DNA of 64,000 bases from Bacteroidota bacterium (GCA_009773165.1 WOUZ01000007.1:124001-188000), one strand, 5' to 3'. Counted from the stretch's first letter, positions 27,893-36,518 are shown. Notes: generated by a model from the sequence alone, not told the origin. Made by a program: numbers and translations.

Positions 27893-28768
27893 ATGTGCGG
27901 AACTTGCGGATGCGGTGAAGATGATCATATCACTTATAAAAAACCTTCAGAAGGAGAAAAAAATCATACACATGAACATCAACATGGTCCCTATGCACAT
28001 GCGCATTTCCATCATCATGATGATCACGATCATGACCATCCACACGCGCACGACCACGACCATTTGAATGACCATGATCATTCACACGAGCACATTCATC
28101 CCCATGTGCACACAAATTTAGAAAGTCAAACAATTCATATTCAACGGAATATACTTTCGAAAAATGATTTGCAAGCAGAGCAAAACCGCGGGTATTTCGA
28201 CGCTTTACAAATTGTGGCATTCAATTTAGTCAGTTCACCCGGATCGGGGAAAACCTCCATTTTGGAGCGCACTATAAAAGAAAAAGGCACAGCTTTTAAT
28301 TGTTATGTCATTGAAGGCGATCAGCAAACGCTCAATGACGCTAAAAGGATCGAACAAGCTGGCGCTCCTGTCATTCAAATTAATACCGGAAATGGCTGCC
28401 ACCTCGATGCCCTTATGGTAAACAAAGCTATCAAACAACTAGGCGTTTTACAAAAAAGCACGCTTTTCATTGAGAATGTTGGAAACCTTGTATGCCCTGC
28501 ACTTTTTGATCTGGGCGAAACAAAACGCGTTGTAATTATAAGTGTTACAGAAGGCGAAGATAAGCCAGCGAAATATCCCAATATGTTTCAAACTGCTCAA
28601 TTGTGTCTTATCAACAAAACTGACCTGCTTCCATATCTTGATTTCGACATGAATAGTTTTCTTGACATTGCTAAAAAAGTGAATCCTCAACTTACCTTCA
28701 TCGAAATGAGTGCAAAAACTGGTCAGGGTTTCGAAGATTGGTACAAATGGATTGCTGATCAGCATTGA
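27893..28768 (+). CDS. hypB: HypB, hydrogenase nickel-incorporation GTPase with His-rich domain
   Basis: A 291-residue GTPase that delivers Ni during [NiFe]-hydrogenase maturation together with HypA. The N-terminal CGTCGCG is the high-affinity Ni site. Residues about 24-73 are a very His/Asp-rich metal-storage stretch. The GTPase domain has a P-loop SSPGSGKTS (about 112-120), the Ni/Zn site motif GNGCHLDA, ENVGNLVCP and NKTDLLPY. It is separated by 313 nt from the phosphatase gene and followed by rex2. No [NiFe] enzyme is in the window, and [FeFe]-hydrogenase does not need HypAB, so its client is elsewhere or different. Confidence 0.95.
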   Translation: MCGTCGCGEDDHITYKKPSEGEKNHTHEHQHGPYAHAHFHHHDDHDHDHPHAHDHDHLNDHDHSHEHIHPHVHTNLESQTIHIQRNILSKNDLQAEQNRGYFDALQIVAFNLVSSPGSGKTSILERTIKEKGTAFNCYVIEGDQQTLNDAKRIEQAGAPVIQINTGNGCHLDALMVNKAIKQLGVLQKSTLFIENVGNLVCPALFDLGETKRVVIISVTEGEDKPAKYPNMFQTAQLCLINKTDLLPYLDFDMNSFLDIAKKVNPQLTFIEMSAKTGQGFEDWYKWIADQH

Positions 28769-28922
28769 TAGTTAGCTCCTGGATTACACTTTTTCATTAC
28801 TATTCTTGCTTTAAATACTTTCTCCAGAAGAATTTTATCTGCTTTTCTTTTATGTCGACAGAAAGATAAAAAAGATGTATGTAATTGGTATTAAATAATA
28901 TAGTTATTAAACAATAATGATC

Positions 28923-28963
28923 GTTAAATATGTTAACAACAGTGATATAAACTAACAATGTTA
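28923..28963. promoter_or_regulatory. cluster of TGTTA/TAACA half-sites before rex2
   Basis: GTTAAATA (28923-28930), the perfect palindrome TGTTAACA (28931-28938) and TAACAATGTTA (28953-28963) lie within 41 bases, just upstream of the rex2 promoter. They resemble TTGTTAA-type Rex half-sites but no full canonical operator is present. Confidence 0.35.
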
Positions 28964-28980
28964 AATAAATAACAAAAAAC

Positions 28981-29012
28981 TTGCATTTTACATTTCGTAT
29001 TGACTACTTTTG
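28981..29012 (+). promoter_or_regulatory. promoter of the second rex gene
   Basis: TTG at 28981-28983, a 21-nt spacer and TACTTTTG at 29005-29012 fit the Bacteroidetes -33/-7 pattern. The -7 box lies inside the longest possible frame (from a TTG at 29000), so the ATG at 29048 is the likely start. Confidence 0.6.
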
Positions 29013-29047
29013 CTGAGCTGTTAATAAAACCAAAAAGCAAAGGGCTA

Positions 29048-29683
29048 ATGAAACATCTTCCACACAAAACGATTGAGCGGTTAAGTCAATACCGACGCGC
29101 ATTGTTGATCTGTCTCGATAAAGGGCAAACACACATTTATTCTCATGAAATTGCCCGAATTCAACATATTACTGCTGTTCAGGTGAGACGTGATTTGATG
29201 CTGATTGGTTATACAGGAACCTTAAGAAAAGGATATAACGTTAAAGAACTGATCGACCTCATAGGCGAAATAATTGATTCCCAAGAAGGTATCAATGTAG
29301 CCATCATCGGAATGGGGAATTTAGGCCGTGCACTCATCAATTATTTTTCAGGTAAACGCTCGCATCTGAAGATAGTGGCAAGCTTCGATATCAATCCGGA
29401 TAAAATAGGTAATTCGATGTCAGGAGTTCCATGCTATTCTTCTGAAGAGATGGATAAAGTTATAAAGGAAAAAGATATCAGGATTGGCATTATGACTGTT
29501 CCTGCTGAGTTTGCCAGCCAAACAACCGATGCATTAGTGAAAGCAGGCATCAAAGGAATTCTTAATTATACCCCAAAGCCGGTTACTGTTCCCAAAGAAG
29601 TTTATCTGGAAGAATACGACATGATTACTTCTCTCGAAAAGGTTGCCTTTTACGTCAAGCTGAACGAAAAAGAAGAAGCATAA
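29048..29683 (+). CDS. rex: redox-sensing repressor Rex (second copy)
   Basis: A 211-residue Rex-family protein. The winged helix covers about 5-80 (TIERLSQYRRALL, AVQVRRDLMLIGYTGTLRKGYNV). The Rossmann motif GMGNLGRALI (about 91-100) and a following FDINPDKIG acidic site are present, so NADH binding is expected. It is more basic in the recognition region (VRRDL) than the first copy (VVKDM), which suggests a different operator or affinity. It is a single gene between hypB and a bidirectional terminator. Either copy could control fermentation genes elsewhere. Confidence 0.93.
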   Translation: MKHLPHKTIERLSQYRRALLICLDKGQTHIYSHEIARIQHITAVQVRRDLMLIGYTGTLRKGYNVKELIDLIGEIIDSQEGINVAIIGMGNLGRALINYFSGKRSHLKIVASFDINPDKIGNSMSGVPCYSSEEMDKVIKEKDIRIGIMTVPAEFASQTTDALVKAGIKGILNYTPKPVTVPKEVYLEEYDMITSLEKVAFYVKLNEKEEA

Positions 29684-29711
29684 AAAAAGGCGCTCAATGA
29701 GCGCCTTTTTT
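29682..29711. terminator. bidirectional terminator between rex2 and arcC
   Basis: GGCGCTC / GAGCGCC with a 3-nt loop is flanked by seven A and six T, so it can end transcripts from both convergent genes. Confidence 0.92.
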
Positions 29712-29725
29712 ATGTATTTATTTGA

Positions 29726-30670
29726 TTAAACGATAGTTACACGCGTTCCACCATTATCAACACCAAGTAAGGTTGATTCGGTAATAATTGCATCTTTCCC
29801 GCTTCTTTCAACAAATTTAATGGCAGCCTTTACTTTGGGTGCCATACTACCTTCGCCAAACTGTCCTTCTTCAAGGTACTTTTTAGCATCCGCTATGGTA
29901 ATTTTATCCAATGCTTTCTCCTGAGGTGTGTTAAAATTGATACAGACCTTAGGCACATCTGTTAAAATGAAAAACTTATCAGCACGGATTTGTGATGCCA
30001 GCAACGAACTAGCCAAATCTTTGTCAATTACTGCATCAATCCCTTGCAACTTGTTGGATTCAACATAAAAACAAGGAATTCCACCACCGCCAACAGCAAT
30101 GACAATATGTCCTTCGCGTGCGATTTTTTCAATCGTTTGCCTGTTAAAAATTACTAAAGGCTTTGGCGATGCAACAACTTTTCTCCATCCTCTTCCCCTG
30201 GAATCTTCTTTAAAAACTGATTTTGTCTCAGCTGTTATCAATTCTGCTTCTTCTCTGGTATAAAAAGGACCTATCGGCTTGGTTGGGTTTAAAAAAGCAA
30301 CATCATCTTTGTTAACCAGAACTTGTGTGATAATTGAAATGATATCACGGTCCATATCCCTGGCCATCAATACATTTCGGAGCTGCTGCTCAATAACATA
30401 ACCAATGAATCCTTGTGAATAAGCAACGCTGATATCCAACGGCATATCAGGCATTCCATAGAGCTTGTGTCCTGCTGTGTTTGCCAATAAAATATTACCA
30501 ACCTGTGGCCCATTTCCATGGGTGATCACAATATTGTAATTGCGATTGATCAAATTTATAAGGTTCGTACATGCTGCAAAAGCATTTGCTTCCTGTTCAT
30601 CAATTGTACCCTTTTCGTTTGATCTTAAAAGTGCGTTGCCACCAAAAGCAACTACGGCTAACTTCTTCAT
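29726..30670 (-). CDS. arcC: carbamate kinase
   Basis: A 314-residue cytoplasmic amino-acid-kinase-fold enzyme that makes ATP from carbamoyl phosphate (or the reverse). Visible motifs are FGGNALL at the N-terminus, ITHGNGPQVGN, AVGGGGIPCF and DKDLASSLLA. Length and motifs are typical. The start MKKLAVVAFGGN at 30670 is chosen; the frame runs 20 residues further upstream but those residues lack family similarity, and a -7 box lies 40 nt before the chosen ATG. No arcA or arcB is adjacent, so whether it serves arginine, agmatine or purine fermentation is open. Confidence 0.96.
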   Translation of the reverse strand: MKKLAVVAFGGNALLRSNEKGTIDEQEANAFAACTNLINLINRNYNIVITHGNGPQVGNILLANTAGHKLYGMPDMPLDISVAYSQGFIGYVIEQQLRNVLMARDMDRDIISIITQVLVNKDDVAFLNPTKPIGPFYTREEAELITAETKSVFKEDSRGRGWRKVVASPKPLVIFNRQTIEKIAREGHIVIAVGGGGIPCFYVESNKLQGIDAVIDKDLASSLLASQIRADKFFILTDVPKVCINFNTPQEKALDKITIADAKKYLEEGQFGEGSMAPKVKAAIKFVERSGKDAIITESTLLGVDNGGTRVTIV

Positions 30671-30709
30671 ATGTGATTTTGTTTTGTATTCGAATTTTAA
30701 AAAAGAAAG

Positions 30710-30717
30710 CAAAACTA
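30710..30717 (-). promoter_or_regulatory. -7 box for arcC
   Basis: CAAAACTA on the plus strand reads TAGTTTTG on the minus strand. CAAA at 30740-30743 gives TTTG on the minus strand, 22 nt upstream, as a possible -33 element. Confidence 0.55.
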
Positions 30718-30747
30718 CACAAATATTCAATCAGTTAAACAAATCAC

Positions 30748-30769
30748 TGTGAAAATAATCACAATGTGA
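30748..30769. promoter_or_regulatory. CRP/FNR-like palindrome between arcC and the GH5 gene
   Basis: TGTGA-N6-TCACA at 30748-30763 is the exact half-site arrangement of CRP-family operators. It overlaps a second palindrome TCACA-A-TGTGA (30759-30769). It lies about 50 nt upstream of the predicted arcC start and about 185 nt upstream of the GH5 start. Binding by a Crp/Fnr regulator is inferred. Confidence 0.5.
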
Positions 30770-30857
30770 ATTAATCTACAAGACTTTGTTTTGATGTCAA
30801 TCTTATGTTCGATTTCAGACACAAAGAAAATAAGAAATGCGCCAATTCAGCCAACAA

Positions 30858-30885
30858 ATGCATCAACAGATGCCTTTTGATGCAT
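30858..30885. promoter_or_regulatory. inverted repeat upstream of the GH5 gene
   Basis: ATGCATCAA and TTGATGCAT form a perfect 9-bp inverted repeat with a 10-nt spacer, ending 42 nt before the -7 box at 30928. It is a candidate operator. Confidence 0.5.
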
Positions 30886-30927
30886 ATTTGATGTATAATT
30901 TGGCTTCATCAGTACGAGCTAAAAACG

Positions 30928-30935
30928 TATGTTTG
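30928..30935 (+). promoter_or_regulatory. -7 box for the GH5 gene
   Basis: TATGTTTG matches TAnnTTTG, about 65 nt before the ATG at 31000. Confidence 0.5.
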
Positions 30936-30999
30936 TATCCTTATCTTAAAAGTTAAAAGGGTCGATAAAATCAAAAAAATTATATAAATCTTCATCCTT

Positions 31000-33726
31000 A
31001 TGAAAAATACACTAATACTCTTTTTTGTCTGTCTGGGACTTTTTACCCAACTGCAGCCAGCAAAAGCACAAGGATTTTTGCATGCAAACGGTAAATTTAT
31101 CCACGATGGAAATGGAAATGAAATAATTTTAAGAGGCATCGGCACAGGTAATTGGCTTTTACAAGAAGGTTATATGATGAAGACCGCCGATTTTGCAGGA
31201 ACTCAAACACAGTTTCGTAATAAGTTAATCGAAACTATTGGTGTAAATAATACCAATATCTTTTATGAAAAGTGGCTTGATAATCATTTCACCCGTCGTG
31301 ATGTTGAAGCTATGAAGGAATGGGGGTTCAACAGTGTTCGTGTGGCTATGCACTACAAATGGTTTACCTTACCTATTGAAAATGAACCTGTTGTAGGTCA
31401 AGATACCTGGTTCGAAAGTGGATTTGTACGAATTGACAGCTTGTTGGATTGGTGTGAAGATAATGAAATATACCTTATTCTTGATTTACACGGGGCACCC
31501 GGAGGACAAGGACACGACGCCAATATTTCGGATTATGATCCAACCAAACCTTCTTTATGGGAAAGTGCTGAAAATCGCCGAAAAACTGTCGCGCTTTGGC
31601 GTAAACTAGCTCAGCGCTATACCAACGAACCCTGGATTGGCGGATACGACCTTATCAATGAACCAAACTGGGAGCTTCCCAACGGAACATTACTCAAACA
31701 AACTTATGTCAACATTACAAATGCCATTCGCCAGGTTGACAACAACCATATGATAATTATCGAAGGTAATTGGTTTGCAAATGATTACACAGGGCTAACG
31801 CCTCCATGGGATGATAATTTGGTTTACAGTTTTCACAAATACTGGACCTATAATACCCAGGAATCAATTCAATGGATGATTAACCTTCGAAATACGCATA
31901 ACATCCCGATATGGTTAGGCGAAACAGGCGAAAACTCTAACTCATGGTTTACAAGCCTCATCGCACTTTCGGAACAAAATAAAATTGGATGGTCGTGGTG
32001 GCCGGTTAAAAAAGCGGGTATTAATAATGTTCTTATGGTGCCAGAGAGCGCCCAATACAATAACCTGATTTCATATTGGAAAACAGGAAGCCCTCAAATT
32101 ACTGCCAGTCAAGCTTTTGCTGCTGTTATGGATTGGGCTGATAATCATCTTTTTGAAAACTGTACTGTTCAACAGGATGTAATCGATGCCATGTTACGTC
32201 AGCCACATTCGGATGCCAATTTGCCCTTTAAACCGCATCATGTGAACAATCCAATCCATTTCGTAAACTACGATTTGGGGAAATGCTCTTTTGCCTATTG
32301 GGACACAGACACAGCAAATTATCACTTGAATACCAACTCATTCACCAGCTGGAATCAAGGATGGAGCTACCGCAATGATGGTGTTGATATTGAAGAATGC
32401 AATGACAATCATCCTTCTTCAAATGGTTTTGGTGTAGGCTGGACCGAAAATAACGAATGGCTTCAGTTTACCATTGAAAGTGACAGTGCAGCGGCCTATC
32501 AACTCATGCTGCGTACCGCCTCGGAATCGGGACCTGCAATCGTTCATTTTGAAGTAAACGGTGTTGACCTTTGTCCACCAAAACAATTACCAGTTACCGG
32601 GGGATGGCAAACATGGCTTTCAACTACCATCGAAGATGTAATACTTCCGGCTGGCAGTAACGCAGTTAGGGTTTATTTCGATAAAGGCGGTTCAAACATG
32701 AATTTCTTCCGCTTTTTAAACCCAACAGCTGTTTCAGGGGTTTCTTTTGGCTACATCTCCGGAGAAACATCAGTTGAGGGTGATGCTATCATTTTGACTC
32801 TCAACAAGCCAATCACTGAGCTCAATGCCTCTCCTGTTGATTTCAATCTTAAAGTCAACGGTAACTCGTTCGCTATTCAATCACTTGAAATTCATCCGGA
32901 CAACAACCAGTTATTAATTCTGCATTTATCTGAAGAACTTCAATTCAATCAAACAATTACGCTGAGCTATACAGGAAGTTCGGTTCTTAGCGGCGACCAG
33001 CTTTTAAGTGCTTTCACCAATAAAGTTATCAAGAACCTATTGCCCCTGCGCCATATTCCACCAACTAAAATTCAGGCAGAAGATTTCAATAACAATTACG
33101 GTTTTCAATTGGAAGACTGCACAGATACCGGCGGAGGCAAGAATGTGGGCTTTGCAAACAACGGTGATTATTTAGATTATAATATTTCTGTACCGGAGGC
33201 AGGTGTTTATAGCTTCAGGTTTCGTGTTGCTTCGATTTATTCCAACGGAAGGGTTTCAATCAGGACTAACAGCAGCGGCACGTTCACAGCCCTTCAAACA
33301 ATCAGCTTTACCTCAACTGGAGGCTGGCAAACATGGACAATACAAACAATTAATATCACACTTCCGGCAGGCAATCAAACCTTGCGATTATATTCAATTG
33401 CAGGCGAATACAATATCAACTGGTTAGAAATTAACGGATTAACTGACATCAATGAAATCCCAAATCTTAACTCATTGAAAATTTATCCAAATCCTGCAAA
33501 TGGAATCTTTTTTGTGGAAGCCGATTTTAAACAAAACACTTCTGTAACCTTCCAGATTACTGATTTAGCTGGAAAACAGGTATATTACCAGAACACAGAA
33601 AGCTCGATGCTTTTAAATGAAAAAATTGATTGTTCAAACTGTAAACCCGGAGCTTACTTCTTACACCTTTCAACAAGTGAGGGCAGTTTAATACGTAAAA
33701 TAATTATAAATCAAGGGATTATATAG
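31000..33726 (+). CDS. secreted GH5 glycanase with two CBM6-like modules and T9SS type A domain
   Basis: A 908-residue exported polysaccharidase. The signal peptide (MKNTLILFFVCLGLFTQLQPAKAQ) is followed by a GH5 cellulase-type barrel (about 25-390). Its acid/base Glu is in DLINEPNW (E221) and its nucleophile Glu in WLGETGENS (E308). Then come a CBM6-like module (about 425-575), a cadherin/SwmB-like linker domain (about 578-685), a second CBM6-like module starting at KIQAEDF (about 690-815) and a T9SS type A sorting domain (LKIYPNPANGIFFV ... KPGAYFLHLS). The substrate is probably a beta-glucan or related polymer, but the GH5 subfamily cannot be assigned by eye. It stands alone, without a SusC/SusD pair. 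Confidence 0.92.
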   Translation: MKNTLILFFVCLGLFTQLQPAKAQGFLHANGKFIHDGNGNEIILRGIGTGNWLLQEGYMMKTADFAGTQTQFRNKLIETIGVNNTNIFYEKWLDNHFTRRDVEAMKEWGFNSVRVAMHYKWFTLPIENEPVVGQDTWFESGFVRIDSLLDWCEDNEIYLILDLHGAPGGQGHDANISDYDPTKPSLWESAENRRKTVALWRKLAQRYTNEPWIGGYDLINEPNWELPNGTLLKQTYVNITNAIRQVDNNHMIIIEGNWFANDYTGLTPPWDDNLVYSFHKYWTYNTQESIQWMINLRNTHNIPIWLGETGENSNSWFTSLIALSEQNKIGWSWWPVKKAGINNVLMVPESAQYNNLISYWKTGSPQITASQAFAAVMDWADNHLFENCTVQQDVIDAMLRQPHSDANLPFKPHHVNNPIHFVNYDLGKCSFAYWDTDTANYHLNTNSFTSWNQGWSYRNDGVDIEECNDNHPSSNGFGVGWTENNEWLQFTIESDSAAAYQLMLRTASESGPAIVHFEVNGVDLCPPKQLPVTGGWQTWLSTTIEDVILPAGSNAVRVYFDKGGSNMNFFRFLNPTAVSGVSFGYISGETSVEGDAIILTLNKPITELNASPVDFNLKVNGNSFAIQSLEIHPDNNQLLILHLSEELQFNQTITLSYTGSSVLSGDQLLSAFTNKVIKNLLPLRHIPPTKIQAEDFNNNYGFQLEDCTDTGGGKNVGFANNGDYLDYNISVPEAGVYSFRFRVASIYSNGRVSIRTNSSGTFTALQTISFTSTGGWQTWTIQTINITLPAGNQTLRLYSIAGEYNINWLEINGLTDINEIPNLNSLKIYPNPANGIFFVEADFKQNTSVTFQITDLAGKQVYYQNTESSMLLNEKIDCSNCKPGAYFLHLSTSEGSLIRKIIINQGII

Positions 33727-33732
33727 GTAAAC

Positions 33733-35253
33733 TTAGTCTTTTGAAGCGATTTGTTTAAAAGCAGCTCCCAAATTTCCGACAATATCGCTCGCTATCAAAC
33801 TTTCCTGCGATAGTTGTTCAGCAGCCAAATCACCAGCCAACCCATGTAAAAAAGCTCCTAAAACAGCTGTCTCAAATGGGGTGTATGACTGCGCCATCAG
33901 TCCAAGTAAAATACCTGTTAGCACATCACCACTGCCTGCTGTCGCCATTCCAGGGTTTCCTGTTGAATTAAAGAAACAGCTCCCATCCGGACAACTGATA
34001 CAGGTGTAAGCTCCTTTCAAAACAACATAAACCGCGTGTCGGATTGAGAAGTCTACTTGCATTTGAATCCTTTCAAAGCTATTTTGCCACTTTCCAACCA
34101 ATCGTTCAAACTCTTTAGGATGCGGCGTCAGAATGCTGTTAGAAGGCAAAAATGCTAACCAGGTTTTATTCTCTGACAAAATATTTAACGCATCCGCATC
34201 AATGATTAGTGGCACAGAAGCGTTTTGAATCAGCAACTTAACTACTGAAGCCGTCGAAACATTCACACCAATTCCAGGACCTACTGCTATTGCAGTAAAC
34301 TTTGTCAAGTCAGGAAGTTGACTTATAAAATCCTTTGATTCATCAATGCTAACCATCGCTTCCGGCAGGTGATTTTGCAACGGCAGAACTGCTTCTGAAG
34401 GCAAATGAACATGAATAAGGCCAGCTCCACTTCGCAAACAAGCTGTTGCAGCAAGGATTGCTGCTCCTGTCTTGTCAGATGATCCGGCAAGCAACAGCGC
34501 ATGGCCATAAGTACCTTTATGCGAGAACCGATGCCTTACGTGAAGTATATTTCGGGCATCATACTGAAGTGTTAAACAATTTTTTGCAACCGCCTTTTTA
34601 TGCATATCTGGATGCAAACCAATTGGAACAACTTCCCAATTACCTACATAAAATTCATATTCAGGTTGAAAAAAAGCAAGTTTTGGCCATTCAATCGTAT
34701 ATGTGTAATCTGCCGTAATTACTGCAGAACGCTTAATATCAGTAGGTTGATCTGCAAATAAACCTGAAGGAATATCTATTGAAACAATTACTGCTTCAAG
34801 TTTATTGATATAATTAATCAGATCAGCAACCAAACCAGTCACACCTTTATTAAGGCCTGATCCAAAGAGTGCATCAATCACAATCGAATCTGAGGGTAGC
34901 TCAGGAAAATCACTTTCGCTGGATATTTGTTTTGCAACAATTGATGTTTGCTCCTTTAAACGTAACAGATTTGTTTCAAAATCAGGGCTACCTTTTTCAG
35001 AGAAACGGACGATGAAAACTTTAACAGGAAATTTGTGCTGATCGAACAACCGGGCTAAAACAAGTCCGTCGCCTCCATTATTGCCACTACCGGCGAAAAT
35101 CACAATCTGTTGCAATGGCTGTAGCTTTCCAACAAGCGCATTAAACAAAGCTGTCGCTGCTCTCTCCATCAGATCAATTGAAGTAACAGGCTCATTAATA
35201 ATAGTGTAAGAATCCGCTTCGCGAATAAAAGATGTGGTGGGTATAGCAATCAT
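33733..35253 (-). CDS. nnr: bifunctional NAD(P)H-hydrate epimerase / ADP-dependent dehydratase
   Basis: Repairs hydrated NADH and NADPH. The N-terminal YjeF epimerase domain (about 1-210) has FAGSGNNGGDGLVLARLF. The C-terminal ribokinase-like dehydratase domain (about 225-500) has LLAGSSDKTGAAILAA, SILTPHPKEFERL and the catalytic NPGMATAGSGDVLTGI. At 506 residues it is the usual fused length. It converges with the GH5 gene, only 6 nt between the stops and no visible terminator there. Confidence 0.96.
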   Translation of the reverse strand: MIAIPTTSFIREADSYTIINEPVTSIDLMERAATALFNALVGKLQPLQQIVIFAGSGNNGGDGLVLARLFDQHKFPVKVFIVRFSEKGSPDFETNLLRLKEQTSIVAKQISSESDFPELPSDSIVIDALFGSGLNKGVTGLVADLINYINKLEAVIVSIDIPSGLFADQPTDIKRSAVITADYTYTIEWPKLAFFQPEYEFYVGNWEVVPIGLHPDMHKKAVAKNCLTLQYDARNILHVRHRFSHKGTYGHALLLAGSSDKTGAAILAATACLRSGAGLIHVHLPSEAVLPLQNHLPEAMVSIDESKDFISQLPDLTKFTAIAVGPGIGVNVSTASVVKLLIQNASVPLIIDADALNILSENKTWLAFLPSNSILTPHPKEFERLVGKWQNSFERIQMQVDFSIRHAVYVVLKGAYTCISCPDGSCFFNSTGNPGMATAGSGDVLTGILLGLMAQSYTPFETAVLGAFLHGLAGDLAAEQLSQESLIASDIVGNLGAAFKQIASKD

Positions 35254-35292
35254 GTTTTTATTTTGTGTTCAAAAAAATCTATCCGAACACTT

Positions 35293-35300
35293 CAAAAGTA
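35293..35300 (-). promoter_or_regulatory. -7 box for nnr
   Basis: CAAAAGTA on the plus strand reads TACTTTTG on the minus strand, 39 nt before the start codon at 35253. Confidence 0.5.
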
Positions 35301-35418
35301 GGGCATTTATTTAAAGAGCCCCACAAAAAACATTTCCTTATATTTTCAACACCCTTAATCTTTGCTTAAATGTGGGTATTTATCATTTAAAAGCTCAAGT
35401 ATTCATATCAGATTGCTC

Positions 35419-35426
35419 TAACTTTG
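35419..35426 (+). promoter_or_regulatory. -7 box for the diheme peroxidase gene
   Basis: TAACTTTG matches TAnnTTTG, 25 nt before the ATG at 35452. Confidence 0.55.
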
Positions 35427-35451
35427 TTGAATAAATTTAATTAATTTTTCA

Positions 35452-36468
35452 ATGAAAAAATTACTTTTTGTAGGAATTGCAGCATTCTTAGTTTTATCAT
35501 CTTGCACAAATCAAGGCAGTAAGCAGGTTGATAAGACGATGTCGGAAGCTGACACGAAATTAATCGAGACTGCGAAGATTTATTTCAGTAAACTTCCTGA
35601 GCCTAATGATCCGACAACACCAATGGCTTTGTTAGGCAAGAAGCTCTATTATGATGAAACGCTATCTGCCAATGGAAAAATGAGTTGCAATACGTGCCAT
35701 CCGATTTCCAATTATGGTGTTGATAATGAGCGTACTTCTCTTGGACACGACGGAACAAGAGGAACCCGCAACAGTCCAACGACCTTTAATGCATACTTTC
35801 ATGTTGCACAATTTTGGGATGGCAGATCTCCTGACCTCGCAGATCAAGCCAAAGGCCCTATTTTGAATCCAATTGAAATGGGCATGAAAGGTGTTGAGGA
35901 TGTCGTCTCTGTTCTTAAAAATTCAGCTGAGTATGCTGAAATGTTTAAGAAAGCTTTTCCTGAACAGTCCGATCCAATCACTTTTGACAACTTCGCCCTA
36001 GCTGTTGCTGACTTTGAGGGAACGCTTGCTACACCTGCTGCTTTCGACGCTTTTCTCGACGGAGCAGTAACGATGCTGGATGAAGATCAGAAAAATGGAC
36101 TAAGTTTGTTCATCGAAACAGGTTGCATTGCCTGTCATATCGGACCTGGACTAGGAGGAAATATGATGCAAAGATTTGGACTTGTACATGGCCCATATTG
36201 GGAATTTACTGGAAGCAAGCTTCAGGATGAAGGAAAATTCGCTCTAACAGGCTCTGAGGCTGATAAAAATGTATTTAAAACACCGTCGCTTCGCAATATC
36301 GAAAAAACAGCACCATATTTTCATGATGGAAGTGCGGGAAGCCTTGAAGAAGCTGTAAAAATCATGTCTTATACTCAGCTTGGTAAAGAATTGAGCCAAG
36401 AAGAAATCACTAAAATGATTTCATTCTTTAAAAGTCTTACAGGTAAAATTCCTGAACACGCGATTTAA
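35452..36468 (+). CDS. diheme cytochrome c peroxidase, lipoprotein
   Basis: A 338-residue envelope protein that reduces H2O2 with electrons from small cytochromes or quinol-linked donors. It has a lipoprotein signal (LSSC, Cys about 18). There are two CxxCH haem sites: CNTCH (near residue 82, in the N-terminal high-potential domain order MSCNTCHPISNYGVDN) and CIACH (near residue 227). Further family motifs are RNSPTTFNAYFHVAQFWDGR and TPSLRNIEKTAPYFHDGS. Length and motifs fit the CcpA/MauG superfamily. It is a monocistronic unit ended by a strong terminator and probably protects an anaerobe against peroxide. Confidence 0.95.
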   Translation: MKKLLFVGIAAFLVLSSCTNQGSKQVDKTMSEADTKLIETAKIYFSKLPEPNDPTTPMALLGKKLYYDETLSANGKMSCNTCHPISNYGVDNERTSLGHDGTRGTRNSPTTFNAYFHVAQFWDGRSPDLADQAKGPILNPIEMGMKGVEDVVSVLKNSAEYAEMFKKAFPEQSDPITFDNFALAVADFEGTLATPAAFDAFLDGAVTMLDEDQKNGLSLFIETGCIACHIGPGLGGNMMQRFGLVHGPYWEFTGSKLQDEGKFALTGSEADKNVFKTPSLRNIEKTAPYFHDGSAGSLEEAVKIMSYTQLGKELSQEEITKMISFFKSLTGKIPEHAI

Positions 36469-36483
36469 TGACACATTTTTAAA

Positions 36484-36518
36484 AAAAACACCCGGCATGT
36501 CAATTTCCGGGTGTTTTT
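36484..36518. terminator. bidirectional terminator after the peroxidase gene
   Basis: AACACCCGG / CCGGGTGTT is perfect and flanked by A and T runs that extend the stem to 12 bp. It can also serve the convergent lipoprotein gene at 36583. Confidence 0.9.

Noticed and set aside
28016-28115. His-codon-rich stretch in hypB as a tandem DNA repeat element
   Set aside because: It encodes the known His-rich metal-binding domain of HypB and stays in frame.
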